Shown here one piece after another: positions 10,887 to 23,554 of a stretch of 64,000 nucleotides of DNA. The DNA lies in assembly GCF_964204645.1 (NCBI RefSeq), contig NC_134031.1, positions 1,736,001 through 1,800,000 of the forward strand, written 5' to 3'. The DNA is from Tubulanus polymorphus (Eukaryota; Nemertea; Palaeonemertea; Tubulaniformes; Tubulanidae). The notes beneath the pieces were generated by a model. That model saw only the letters and a program-made list of their open reading frames with translations. It was not told the DNA's origin and searched no databases. Position 1 is the first letter of the stretch. Each line of letters begins with the position of its first letter. Position numbers and translations under genes: made by a program.

Positions 10887-13800
10887 ATGGCGAGATTATT
10901 AGTTTTTGTGCTGTTATTTTTCATTCTTGTTGATGTTGATGTAGATACTGGAGTTGTTTGGGCCCAAACCGCCGGGCCTCGATTTATCCACGAACTAACA
11001 AAGGAAATGCACGCGATGGATTCGCTGAAGGATCCTAGAACACAAACAGATGTCATGACACATGTGCATGAATTTTATTCGAAAGTAAGTTAAGTACACC
11101 ACAACACAAACGCGAGGTAGAATAGTGATTTTGGCAAAGTTATTAAAGCGAAGGGCGAGAATCGCAGAATGTATATTCGCTTACTTATTTGGGGCCGCGT
11201 ATGTGTGACGTACACATTTTTTTCAGTTTCTGTATTTTTCTCTTTTGAAGACTTTCATCTATACTTTAAAATTATCATTTCAATCAATGTGATCTTGTAC
11301 ACAGGCATCGACTACGCTGAAATATGGCGGAATAACTCGTCTAATTTCACAAGCTGAGAAATACAACGCTAGTGAACAATGTCTGAATGATACAGCTATT
11401 TTCTTAAATGGACTTTTAAACAAAGATCTGCTTGCTTTAAAAAGTATGTATGAATCATAATGAAATTGAACTTAGTAATGAAAGTTTTGCCTATGATTCA
11501 TGATATTTTTGATGAATGATTTAAATTTTCGCAACTATTTTCATATTTGCAGTGTTTGACGCTACTGGTAAACTGCCTGGTGGAGTTTTGACTGGTAACT
11601 TCAAATGGTTCGGAGATATGAATGAATGTATGAATATCAGTGGTTTAATTAACGGAACTGCCATCAGGGGGCAGTATAATACAGTACTACTCGGTTCATC
11701 CCTGGTAAATATGATCGATATCTTTTCAGCCGATTAGTCTGTTTTGGATTGTATATTTCATAATTGTTTTGTATCATTAAAATATTCTTTAAGATGACTA
11801 TTAGGATATAGTAGTGGAAATCATCAAAAATAAACCATTACCGGTATCTTGTAGGTAATCAAGGAGTTTTCTTTGCGATTAGGAGATTTTCTGTTTATTG
11901 TTTCTTGTTGAAATTTCCAGTTTCCTAAAGTAGAAGTGATGATCGTACAGCTCGGTGTTGTAGTCGGGATTTGTCTTCCAGATTCATGTGATAATACCAG
12001 TGTACAAGCTGTATTGAATGCAGGTTAGTTTGAATCTGTTGTTATTATGGAGAAAAGATGCCGGGATGGAATGACCATTGACATCATCGGATTGATTACC
12101 TATATTTTGATTCTTTATTCTCCATGTTCTCTCTTATTTCAGGGATATCAATGCTTTCTAGTTCTGATTTCATACACGTCGACAATGTCTGGTCTAATCA
12201 TGGATATCCACCACTAAGTGTTGGAGCCATTGTAGCTATGTAAGTAAAATGGCAAGACCTGAATAGCAAAATGGCTTCGTTTTTTAACCTCCAAAAGTCA
12301 GTGATTTAGTAAAAAAATGCTTAATTAAATTTAACTGAAATGAGACTGAATTATGTATTTTGTATTTTGCTAGTTGTATTACTGCGATTCTGGTAGTTTT
12401 AGTTTTGCTCGGTACTGTATATGATCTGTATCATCGATATCGCGTTCCGGGAGATCAATACATCGTGAATCATTCGACAGCAGACGCTGGTTTACAGGAA
12501 CGTACCGGTTTACTGTCCGGGGTTATACGCACTGCTGAACAAGGCTATGGCAACAGAAGTAAGTTCATCACTGCAGACTGAAGTCTTACAGTATCAATCA
12601 GGGGCTTATTTCACTTCAAAAGTTACAAACATGTTTACTAGCTTAATCTAGAAATTGATTCATTGATTCACTTTCTTGTTTTGTTTTATTTAAAGGCTAT
12701 TTCTATTTTCTGCTAAGTTTTCGTCTATTCTTCTAGGAAGAATTTTACGTAATTTACGCCTACGAAATAAAGGATTAATAAATGAAAATAAACAGTTCGG
12801 TTGGTATATAAACCACCACAACCTCACTTATTTCCCGTTCCAATAATTTTCTGATATGATTTAACATTCAACTTTTGATCTCTAAGAGAAATTCAGTCAA
12901 TTATAGCTTATATGTAATTTTCATCATCCCTTCATCAAAATCTGATGGCAATCAGGGAAATCTCAGGGAATGAGATAAATTTTGCACAAAAAAACCCTGG
13001 AAAACTCAATGAATTTTGATGTATCATTAACACACATTTATTTATAAATGCGTCATTCATGAAAAATTAAATTAAATGGTAAATTTTAAACCAAGAAATT
13101 CCTTGAATTTTGTTTAATCACATGGAAAAATACAGGAAATTTGTAAATAAGCATCCACCCCAGTTTTAGAAAAAGTTATTTTCCGATTGTGAGTAATTCT
13201 TTTGGAAAACTTCCTAAAAAGCATTCAGAGAATATTGAATAACAGTGTTTAACATTGATAGAATTATGTGTTTATTTCAGGATTGACTTGTCGATTCATG
13301 ATTGCGTTTTCAGCCGTAACGAACGTACTGAAAATATTCGATACAACTCAACCTCGAGGCAGCATTCCTACGCTTCACGGGATACGAGTGTTGAGCATGT
13401 TATGGATTATTCTCGGTCACACATTCGCAATTTCTGCAGGAATTATCGGTAAGAGAGTTGTACAAGGTCATCAGGACCCTGTTCTACAGTTGCTAGTTTT
13501 GATAACTCATTGACATTGAACTAAACTAACACCAATCTTACTCGCAGCTGTAGAACTGGATTCAGTTCATGGGTTTCTAATCATAATTTCCCTGATGTTA
13601 ATTTGATGTTCATCTTCTTTCTTTTTTAGATAATTTACTAGAAGCGACTGGTATTATTAAAACGTTCACATTCCAAGTGATCGGAAATGGTACATTTTCT
13701 GTTGATACGTTCTTTTTCCTGAGGTAAGCAATTGAACCCCTCGTGAGGATCTCACGATGAGGATTCTTCAACGCGATCTGACATGGATTTTATTGCCGTT

Positions 13801-16800
13801 CTAGTGGATTATTGGTCGGTTACGTCACTTTGAATCATTTGAAGCAGAATGACGGCGCTTTAAAATGGTGGAAGTTCTATTTCCATAGATTCTGGCGGTG
13901 AGATGACCATTTCAAGTAGACAACAAATTTATGTTTTTTGGTCTCGTAGTAATATACATAGTATTTATTCGCAAACAAATGTTTACATTTTGAAGGAAAA
14001 AGAGGAGAAAACTCATAATTTACATCAGTTTACAGTACAGACAAAAGAAACCATTCAAATAATCATATATAGCTAATCAGTACAAATATCATCAATTATT
14101 TGCTGCACATTGTGAAATTGATGTTTGATTGTTCGTGTATTTTCAGTTTAACACCTGCTTACATGTTTATCGTGATGATCTACGCGACTTTGACCGGATA
14201 TTTCGGTAATGGTCCGATGTCGCCGATACTACGAGAAAGCGATTACGTCACATCATGCAACAAATACTGGTGGACGAATTTACTGTATATAAATAATTTT
14301 TACCCGCAACACGAAATGAAACAGGTAGTTACGTCTATTCTATCTGAATACACAGCTAACTGACTTGACCTTTTTCAAGCATATCAAGAAGGGTTTCATT
14401 GGTATTTTTAGTGCATGGATTGGAGCTGGTATTTAGCTAATGATATGCAGTTTTATGTGATCACACCTCCACTATTGATTTTACTGTACAGGTATAGTAA
14501 AATGATACAGCGATTACTGAACTGAAAATTGATATCTTCTACGGCAAAAGGCTTGATATTTACCATTTGCTTGATGTGCATTCTGATAGTATCTATTTTT
14601 GCTGTGAGTACCCAGAACAATACACATATTATTTGTAAATTTTTTGATGAATAGATATCGTAAAGCTGGTATTATAGTCATAACGCTACTAATAACCGCG
14701 ACACTGGTGGCTAGCGGATGTCTGTCACGATATTTTAATCTTCCTCCTGTCATGGTTGCCGGAGTTACCGTGCAAAGGTAAATGAAAAATATTTGTTATG
14801 TGTTGATTTGAGGTGTTGGTGTAAACAACTAATTGAAACAAACACAGACTGTGGCAATATCTATCCTTGGGTTTGGACCCAGTCACACTTACGGTAGTTT
14901 TATCAGCAGGCTTCTTACAGATCAGGGAATTCTGACTCTTTTCTTCTCTTTAAAATTATGGGATTTTTGTTCACAAATGATTTGAGGAACCTCTTGATAA
15001 GTATCAGCTACCACTGAGAATATCTTGATTTAATCCGGGAACTTATGGTCGAGGGTGAGGGGAAACCAGGGAAATAACTGAATTTTGGATTTCGTAATCT
15101 GTAAGAAGCCTGTACTGTCTATCTGTAGTAGTTCTATCTATATAAATAAATCTGGATGATTTATTTTCTTCTAGGCCACTGCACTCCAATCAAACAGCTA
15201 GTGATCTGGTTTGGGATGTAATGTACAGTAAACCATATACACGCATAGCTCCATATTTACTGGGTTTATTAGTCGGTTCGCTGCTGTTTCTTACTGAATG
15301 CAAGAAGGTTTTTAACTGGAATAAGGTAAGAATTCTAAGCTGAATTTTGATCGATTCCTTCAGATTCTAGAACTCTCTTCTGGCATGTTCTGGTGGAATA
15401 TGAAATGTATATAGTGAAGGCCTTATCAGTGATTTACTGATTAATTTGGCATTTTCCTTCATACCAGTTTTTCAAATTAAATGCTCCTAAAAATATATTC
15501 AACTTGTTACTTATAACACTTTTCAGAGATTGGCAGCCCTGCGCGGTTATTCATTACTTACTCATTACTTGCTCTTTCATCTTTGTAGATATTGGTGTTT
15601 ATATTGTGGTTGTTAGTGGCGATTATGAATTTGTCTGTGATATATGGTTTCTATGGAGATATCCGAAATGGAACACCGATAACGAGTACCGTCAGCGCAT
15701 TCTATAACGCGTTCAGTAGATTAGCCTGGTCAGCAGGTGTCGCTTGGGTCGTCTTCGCTACTTGTCACGGATTTGGAGGTACATGTACATTAGAACACAA
15801 AAGATGTTCCAACTCTCGATGAGCATAGTTTCTCTTTAATCTATGATAGCAATCTATCAGTAGGATCCAGTTCAACAGACTTGACTCTAGAGCTAAAATA
15901 TCGAAAATGAATTACATGTTATTTTAATCTACAAACGTAACCTTCAATTGCGGAACTGGATCCTATAGGCTCCGCTATCAAGATGGATATCATCGACTCA
16001 GAGATAAACCGTTCAACTTGGGATTTTGTTGAAATATTTTTCGGAACCTACATTCAACTAGGATATCACTCTCAAGTGTGACTGGTGGCAGTCTACTCTA
16101 TTGATCTTTATTTTTGAAATGTGTTTTTGTCTATATTTTAGGTCCCGTAACGAATATTCTGTCGAGTAAATTGTGGATTCCATTCAGTAGATTAACGTAC
16201 TGTGCGTATTTAATTCATCCCATGTGGCTGATTGTCTTTAACGTTACTCAACTGAAACCGATTCATTTTACTAATTTTAACATGGTAAGCATATTACAAT
16301 GTGTAATCATGTATCCAGTGATTTGTTCCCGCATGTGCCAAAGAACTGATTGCCTCGGATTTTCAAACTGTGATCACCCATCTTTGCTCCGATTGTTCTT
16401 GATGGAATCCTGATATTGCTGAAACAGTAAATTAAAATTCTCTTGACGGTACAATATGTGAACTCGTTGAAGTTGGAGAAAGAATGGGTCCTTATTACAG
16501 GAGTTGGAATAAGAAAATTTTTAACTACAGTAGAACTCGCTTAATTCGGATTTTTCAATCCGAATTTTCGCTTAATCCAGAAGAAATATTTGGTCCATTT
16601 AACCTGGACGCATGTAAACTATTTCATAATTCAGATTTATCTGAATTAAGTGAGTTTCACTGACATATTGTTTATGCAAAGAGGAAGCGTCTGCTTTACT
16701 CGGTCCCTTGAGAATCCGAGGCAAGTCGAGTCTACTGAATGCAGTCTCGAGGGGTTTAACATGTACGTATAATAATGTGTGAATTTATTTTTCAGGCTGT

Positions 16801-16909
16801 ATTGTTTTTGGCTCATTCTGTCGTGTCGTACGGTTTGGCTCTGATTCTTGCTCTGTTAGTCGAATCACCGTTTCTATCCCTCGAGAAACTCTTCCTTAAA
16901 CGCACCTGA
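10887..16909 (+). CDS. NRF-6-like transmembrane acyltransferase
   Basis: Sixteen exons with consistent phases give 735 residues: 10887-11084, 11305-11443, 11553-11704, 11921-12023, 12143-12239, 12374-12558, 13281-13448, 13630-13723, 13805-13897, 14147-14324, 14412-14491, 14655-14777, 15175-15325, 15589-15778, 16142-16284 and 16796-16909. A signal peptide (ARLLVFVLLFFILVDV) leads into the cysteine-bearing NRF domain (about residues 40-220; CLND, MNECMNISG, GICLPDSC). The acyltransferase-3 membrane domain then starts at about 310. Its first helix carries LHGIRVLSMLWIILGHTF, with the conserved histidine. NSVDTFFFLSG-type and FSRLTYCAYLIHP motifs follow. C. elegans nrf-6 (nose resistant to fluoxetine) founded the family; lipid or sterol transport and acyl transfer have been proposed. 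The substrate cannot be told from sequence. Introns host four inverted-repeat elements. Confidence 0.93.
13473..13566. repeat. foldback element in acyltransferase intron 7
   Basis: Diverged copy: starts GGACCCTGTTCTACAGTTG, ends with CAGCTGTAGAACTGGATTC. Same family as 9693-9790. Confidence 0.65.
14907..15112. mobile_element. 206-bp MITE in acyltransferase intron 12
   Basis: CAGGCTTCTTACAGAT at the left is perfectly inverted at the right (ATCTGTAAGAAGCCTG). The interior contains CAGGGAA and GGGAAAT motifs and no open frame. The ends suggest a hAT-type non-autonomous element, though I see no clear target duplication. Confidence 0.7.
15861..15966. repeat. foldback element in acyltransferase intron 14
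   Basis: Begins TAGGATCCAGTTCAACAG and ends GCGGAACTGGATCCTA; only the outer arms are well conserved. Same dispersed family. Confidence 0.7.
16527..16664. mobile_element. pogo/Tc1-like foldback element
   Basis: CAGTAGAACTCGCTTAATTC at the left pairs with GAATTAAGTGAGTTTCACTG at the right, with further pairing inside. The arms resemble Tigger/pogo-type ends (CAGTnnAACTCnCTTAATTC). It lies in the last intron of the acyltransferase gene. A fragment of the same end is at about 36040-36090. Confidence 0.65.
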
Positions 16910-17249
16910 AACTGTGTAGCCTCATCCTCAACAACGAAACCCTCAGACCGGAACGATGATGGTGATTATGATGAGATAATTGCATGTTGTCATTGATACA
17001 GATTTTAATATTTGGGGAAAAAATATACTGTGCAACTAACTAGCAAGATCTGGAAGAAACCCAGAAAGATGGCTGCCTACCCACAATTTTCTCAGATATG
17101 ATTAAATTTCCAGGGATTGTAGTGATATGACAACTTCTATTTCAAATATTATTGCGTTCTGTTGTAACAACAATTTAAAATGGTTGTGTATTTTGAAATT
17201 ACTTGGATTGGATTATGATGGTAATTTATCGGAGGCAGCCACAAGTTCA

Positions 17250-17360
17250 GGACCCAGTTCCACAGTTGCAAGTTAGAGTTAACTCTGAGTTAAAGTTAGT
17301 TCATTTTCGATGAGTTAACCCAGAGTCAAATCTCAACTCACAACTGTGGAACTGGACCCT
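17250..17360. repeat. foldback element downstream of acyltransferase gene
   Basis: GGACCCAGTTCCACAGTTG at the left and CAACTGTGGAACTGGACCC at the right are near-perfect inverses. The interior also pairs (TTAACTCTGAGTTAAA / GAGTTAACCCAGAGT). A well-preserved family member. Confidence 0.8.
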
Positions 17361-17545
17361 GGCTTTTTAATCGGACTATGAAAACTCAGAGAAGCATAAT
17401 TTAGATTAATTAATAAAACATATTTTAATACATTGTTGAAACTGAAAATCGGCAATACATTGCATAGAAGAGATATAGATTCTTTAATTGGTTGTTGATG
17501 AAGGATGTTTGATATATAGCGCATTACATTACAGAATCTACATCA

Positions 17546-17769
17546 GGCTAAACAAAAATGATACCTTGTTTCTCCGCAGCGGCCGGGTCATTTTTGTAAA
17601 ATATGATAAAATTTATAAACAGTTCGTTTCTATAGCGGCCGGGTCTGTTATGGTTAAATTGATCACGATTTTAAAAAAAAGTAACGTATAGGGTAGATAG
17701 GCGGCCGGCCGGGTCAACATTTAAGCTCAGCAGAGCGGAGAAACAAGGTAGCAATTTTTTTTAAGCCTT
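17546..17769 (+). mobile_element. GGCCGGGTC-box MITE, copy 1
   Basis: Terminal inverted repeats of about 35 bp: GGCTAAACAAAAATGATACC then TTGTTTCTCCGC on the left, the inverse on the right. Three internal GGCCGGGTC boxes are separated by AT-rich spacers. The other copies are at 29857-30054 (same orientation), 57117-57353 and 61574-61800 (opposite). Confidence 0.75.
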
Positions 17770-18743
17770 ACCGGTATATATCATTGCAATACTCAATACA
17801 AATTACAATGCTCTGTTATGATTTGGTTTTATTTAATGCTAGACTCTCTTCAGAGGAGTCGTCAAATTACTTTAAGTTGTCGATATCTTTTCGGTCCTAA
17901 TTTGTGTATTGACTAGAGTCTATGTCCTCATTGGTATAATTCATCAACATAGTTAATGATTGTCCCAGAGTTAAGACGACTAATCCCAAGCTATATATTC
18001 TATGTACATCATTTCTACATTTGTGTGCAACGTATCATGCATTTTTCTAGCTAAATTATTTACATTTCTAAATTTGATATAATCATTGTATTGAAATCAA
18101 CAGGTATTAAATACGGTATACTACAGTATTGACTCTCCTCGTAAAACTATGTCTTTATTTTTGTATGGCTCTTATATAAAGCGAAGAAAAATATAAATTC
18201 TGATGATCATATTACAAAGAGAATCTGCTTTTGATTAATTTTGTGTTGATAGTCAACCTTGGTTAATGCACTCAGGACCAAGCAGTACAGATTAAGTGAT
18301 TTATGGAGAACAGATAATCTGTAATTCTATGAATGCGGTTTATTCGATGTTTTGACTATATTCTAATAATCATCTTCGTGAATATTGTCGAAACATCAGA
18401 TAAACTGCACGCTCTAGGAAACATTTTTGGACTTTGTCTTTCGTTATCATTGTGGGATTCTCTATACAAATATATTGTCTCTGGATTGTATATATATCTC
18501 ATAATTTCTGTAGTATCTCATTATTCCTGAAGATGACTATTAGGATATAGTCGAAACGTTGAAATAAACTACTATCTCGAAGTTTCATTTTCGGACTTTT
18601 TATTATCATTGTGGGATTCTCTCCTCACAAATATATTCCCTACAGCTGATACTGATTTAATACTGTACAATAAGTTTTACTTAGAAATTGGAAGAATGGA
18701 AGTTTACATGACAGAAAGGTTACAGCATGCGTTCCTATTATTG
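17770..18743. other. intergenic between convergent genes, with hammerhead-like repeat remnants
   Basis: No coding exon. At 18340-18640 there is an inverted and then a direct copy of the CTGAAGATGACTATTAGGAT motif, at about 18343-18375 and 18528-18560. Each is followed by GGACTTT and ATTATCATTGTGGGATTC. The same tail is found beside the array at 52.2-52.7 kb. Confidence 0.6.
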
Positions 18744-21527
18744 TTATTTACGGATATTTTTCCTGCGTTTTTCATTAATCTTAACATTGCGGTTTTTCCG
18801 AGTTCTAGTATCTGATACATTTTTCGCAGCAGTTTTCTGTTTTTCTTTGCGTCCATTCTTTTCATGTTTATCTTCGTTCTTTTGTTCAGGTTTATGTTTC
18901 GTTTTTTCGTGTTTCTCGTGGACTATTCTCAGTTTACGATCGACGCCGTGTTCTTTCCATACGTGCTTCTTTTTAAGAATTCCATTGGGAAACAATTTGT
19001 TACAAATGGTACAAAGAACTTGTCCTTTCCCATGGGCTTTGATAACGTGATGCGTACAGTCTGACGACGACTTGAATTTCATATCACAATACCCACATTT
19101 CACTAACTTGATGTTCCGATGATCAGTTTCTTTGTAAGCACGTTTGTCTTTATGATTACTTTCTTTCGGACTTCGTTTCAAAGTCTCCAGCAGCTTGGCA
19201 CGGGTCAACACTTGCGAACGGCATTTCTCCGATACGTGATCGGTCGCTGTTTCTTTATCTAAATCGCTACATTCAGAAGAAGATTTCGGACTGGTGTCGT
19301 ACGACTTAGACGCCGGTTCATCGACGGCGGATCCTTCACAGTCGATACTATTGTCATCGTCATCACATCCATGAATTGTCGCCTCAGGTTTGAAATCCGT
19401 TGTATCGGAAACATCGGATTTCTCGTCTTCTTGACTAAACGCGCATTTCTTTTCATGTCTTTTCCAACGTTTTTTATCGACGAACATCTTTTCGCAAATG
19501 TTACATTTGATGCTATCTTCCGTTTCATAACGAGCGGAGGAATCGACCTCGTCGGCCGAATCCGCAGATTTCCGATCGTTATTTTTCGCGTCTGACACGG
19601 AGCTGTCCTCCTGCTCGACGTCGATATCGTGAATACTCGAATGATAATCTAACGAACTTTGACTCAAAAATCGTTTTGAACAACGCGAACATTTATGCTT
19701 CTTTTTTGATGTGACGTAGTTTTTTACTCGTTCTGCCGATCGAATTAGATCAACAAAACAATCATCGCATTGAGAACTATTTTTATCATCTGAATAAACA
19801 TTTTTCTTTTCAACAGTTGTAACATTTTCCTCGTGAAGCATTTCATTTTCCCCTTCTTGTGTATTTGTCGCTTTCCCCGCAATATTTCTAGAACGCGCTT
19901 GAGACCTCATGAATCTACCATGCGGCGATTCAAAAACCGCATCAACTTTTGTTTCTGATTTCAGATCTATCTCTTTCTCCGCGATCCTATGCAAACGCAC
20001 CTGCAAACTCATAATTTTCGGTTCAACTTTAGTTTCTATTTTGGAATCTTTTGCTTTTTCCGCGGCAATCTTTCGCGAACGAGCTTTAGAACTCATAAAT
20101 TTACGACGTGGCGATTTAACGAACGGTTTCACTTTAGTTTCCACTGTCGGTTTCGAATCGACTCCTCTTTGGATCTTTAGTAAGCGTTCGGCCAAATCCG
20201 AGTATTTGCGAACCCGCAAACTCTTGCATTCACGATGTGGCGATTTAACAACCGCATCAAGTTTTGTTTCTGTATTTAGATCTTTCTCTTTCTCTGGTAC
20301 CCTATGCAATCTCACCTGCAAACTCATAATTTTCGATTCATCTTTCGTATCCATTTCGGAATCTTTTGTTTGTTCTACAGCAATCTTTCGCGAACGAGCT
20401 TTAGAACTCATAAATTTACGACGTTGCGATTTAACAAATGGTTCCACTTTAGTTTTTGGTTTCGGTTCCCCTTCATCATCGACAATCCTTTGTAAGCTTT
20501 CCTGCAAATTCATGTATTCACGAAGTGGTGATTTAATAATCGGTTCCAGTTTAGTTTCCGTAGTGATTTCACCGTTTATTTCATATTGCGGAAGCACGGA
20601 GTTCGTACAGTCGTTAGATCTCTCACTCAAAACGTCACTAGTCGTCATTTTCGAATTCTTCAAACCGACACAAGATGAAGACCTTTTCAACGACTTCACG
20701 TTCACGCCCGGATTACTATCTCCTACGTCGTATATCTTTCGTTTACTACCGATTTCTGGAGAACTTACGGAGACATTGGATTTGTTTGAATCACGCGCGC
20801 GGCAGTCAGTGCTCTCGAGAGCAGCATCGTCTTCAGTAATTCCGACATCATCAATATTTCGATCGTCTTCAGAAGTTCCATCTACCGATGTTCTAGTTTC
20901 GTTTCTGTGTCCACTGCTGTCACTCGGTCGGTTTTTACAAATTTCGGGTTGATCTATCGACGCCCAGGATTCGTATAAACTTTCGCAACTCTTGCGAATA
21001 TGCGTATTCCGGCTTTCCGGCGTCGATTTCTTTTCTTGAACATCGATGTTAATTTCTGATTTTTGGTCGCACTCGGCTGATGATAAAACAAAATACCAGA
21101 GTTAGGTTTAAAAATGGGAAATTCGGATATTTTTCCGATTCGGCTATATTCTTGTTAACGTTATTTTACCAATATAATTAAAGAAATAAAATTTCACAAG
21201 GGTTAGAAAAATGGACTAAATTTTTTAAATCCAAAACCACAGGGGCTCGTATCAGAGTTGTAGGTAATGTAAAAATGATAATCTGTTAATCCAATGTATG
21301 AAGTATTTTATATATACTATATACATTGGATTAACAGATTATCATTTTTACATTACCTACAACTCGGATACAAGCCCCTGTGTCCAAAACCAGCTTTTGA
21401 GCGTCTCCACGAAAACTAGCTCAGAAATAGAATTACCACCAAGACGCCGTTGGGCGATTTGATTGAATAAATCATCTTCCAATCGCTCGAAATAATCTCT
21501 TAACCGATCTTCCAACGTGGCGGCCAT
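18744..21527 (-). CDS. C2H2 zinc-finger protein with internal duplication
   Basis: Two exons on the minus strand (21437-21527 and 18744-21076) give 807 residues. The long exon is open upstream of its first methionine. A phase-matched donor after CTTGGTG links it to a first exon starting ATGGCCGCC, in TISU-like context. There are four zinc fingers: about 493-513 (C2H2), 555-575 (C2HC), 691-712 and 719-740. The N-terminal half is basic and low-complexity. It contains a segment of about 105 residues present twice (RRKFMSSKARSRKIA at about 250 and again at about 355), and at DNA level a near-identical tandem of about 315 bp. The C-terminus is Lys/Arg-rich. Likely a nuclear DNA- or RNA-binding protein; I cannot assign an orthologue. 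The intron is largely one MITE. Confidence 0.85.
21238..21382. mobile_element. 145-bp hAT-like MITE with 8-bp target duplication
   Basis: Near-perfect hairpin with ends CACAGGGGCT and AGCCCCTGTG and inverted arms of about 65 bp. It is flanked on both sides by TCCAAAAC (21230-21237 and 21383-21390), an exact 8-bp duplication as expected for the hAT superfamily. It makes up a large share of the zinc-finger gene's only intron. The low divergence of the arms suggests recent insertion. Confidence 0.85.
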
Positions 21528-23554
21528 CTTCTTCATTCAATCAACGTTCAGCTGCTCCAGCATTCGCTAATGACAATTGTCCCATCTTTAAAATCAAAAC
21601 AGCATTTTTTTTATATTCGCAGGCGGATCAGCGAGAGAGACTCATACTTTGAGTGCTGCTCCTATCAGCTGGGCTTATAATAGTATGTGGTTTATGAAAA
21701 TATCCGATTGCTAAACTAAACCACAGACTGTGGTGGTTACTGATAGTAATACTGATCAGTCTGAGTATAGTGTGAACATACCAGATGTTGTTACAGTCCC
21801 CTATAATAATGGGGACCTTGGCTAGATACACTTGATTAGTTTGTGTAGTAATGTCCATCAGAGCAGGGACAACAACAGATCAAAGGGCCTAAGTTTGGTT
21901 AATTTCATAATCGATGATTAGAATTAGATTGAATAGTAGTAGATCATTAACCGATTAAGGCTAAGCCATTATTGGGAATATGGTCACGGACAAGAACCGT
22001 AATGAGTTAATAGGCCTAATTTACGCACGTGTTTGTTTGAATATTTACGAGTTGCTTACATAGTCAAATACATACCGTAATTTATGCGGCAGTAGAGTAA
22101 CCTTCTCTTGAAAACAATAAAACCATAAAATAAAAAATATTGATTATAGATGGCTTGACGGCCTTGAAAATCATCCCGGATTCTGTGATTCTATAACCGA
22201 ACATAATAGGGTAGCTCCGAGCTACGAGCAATCATCTCGAGCTACTAACATGCCACAACTGGAATCTAACGGTCTACCTGGTTCCTACTAACATCGACTT
22301 CAAAAGCAGATCCCACATAAATAAAGTTTTACCGTTGGTATTCATTTAAAACAAACTAGTGCTTGAGTACTGCATGCTATTTGACCGGAACCCGACCCCC
22401 TTTCGAAGGGTTTGCCCTCCGGGCCTTTAAGTTGGTCCATTGAAATAAAAAGAATATATTTACCACCGGAATATTGAATTTCCCTATTACGTACAATACG
22501 GACAACTGAAGTGCCTAATTCTAATAAACTATGATACGATAAATCCTTCCTAAATCAAGAGTTTAAAAGACATTTAACATTTTTCCGCCAACTCTTGCTT
22601 ATTAATCAATTAGTAAATTAAAGCATGAAATAAATGATTCTCGTTTCACCAAAAATCTTAACTAGATCGGTCAGACTGACCGGTTCTTGAAAACAATTTT
22701 ACACATATATGTGTGCTGTTATATTTGATACAAGGATTAATCCCCGGTTATTGGATTGGTAAACCTGTATGGATGCTGACTGGAGGATGATTAGGTTCGT
22801 ACCCCCGCGGCTCTCGACTTAGAGGCGATTGTTAGGAAATCGGGCACTATCGTTTGATTCCTATATTTCATTACCTGGCTACGAATAACGCACCCAAGAA
22901 TAAAGAAACGGAGTCAGTTCAGGGAAATCCTTTTTGGTGGCAGCAGTCTATGATTTTGATATTGTCGAACATGGCCACACGTAGCTAAATTGAAATGAAG
23001 TCAGTCCAGGAAATTCCAATAAATGGCGGGCGATCTATGATTCTGAGCATCAACAGGAACGGACCAGTTACGGAACCGATCTAAATGTGACTGATTCTGA
23101 TGAAATATCCAGTGTTCACTCTTTTCCTTCCTGTCGCGTTATAGTCATTTACTGTATTTGAAACTATTTTATCTGCGATATTTCTAGCTAAATTATATTT
23201 GCAATGTAAAGTTCTACGGAAAACTTTTACATCGGCAATTTGATTTATAAACCGTCTATTCACATGTCCGTCCTTTTGTGCTGTTATTTCATTTAATTCA
23301 ATTTAATCGGAAATTTCAGTTCAGTTCAGGCTCTTGTTGAATGCGACAGCAAATCCCATTTAGAGAAAATGAACAAGATAAATTGGTAAATCAATGATTT
23401 ATTATAACACAATACTAAGATATCGTATAACATTTAATCTCTATCCAGGTGTTATTTCTCAATTGGTTCAGACAACATTGTCAACTTCGGGCCTATTTTC
23501 AGAAGCTCCATCGATTCTTATCATCTTTAATCCAAACGCAGCCACGCGCGCGCT
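21528..23554. other. intergenic region
   Basis: About 2 kb with no convincing exon on either strand. It should include the zinc-finger promoter (right of 21527) and that of the GPCR gene. No repeat I could recognise apart from short hairpins near 22395-22430. Confidence 0.5.

Noticed and set aside
10610-11056. 148-codon minus-strand open frame spanning the CUTA/acyltransferase promoter
   Set aside because: Overlaps CUTA exon 1 and acyltransferase exon 1 in antisense; no homology, and the real exon 1 of CUTA uses another splice structure.
12736-12846. Possible extra exon of the acyltransferase starting AAGAATTTTACG after TCTTCTAGG
   Set aside because: In the required phase it hits a stop (TAA) after four codons; direct joining of 12558 to 13281 keeps the frame.
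19909-20952. 347-codon plus-strand open frame
   Set aside because: Exactly antisense to the zinc-finger exon; its openness follows from the codon bias and internal duplication of that exon. No domain.
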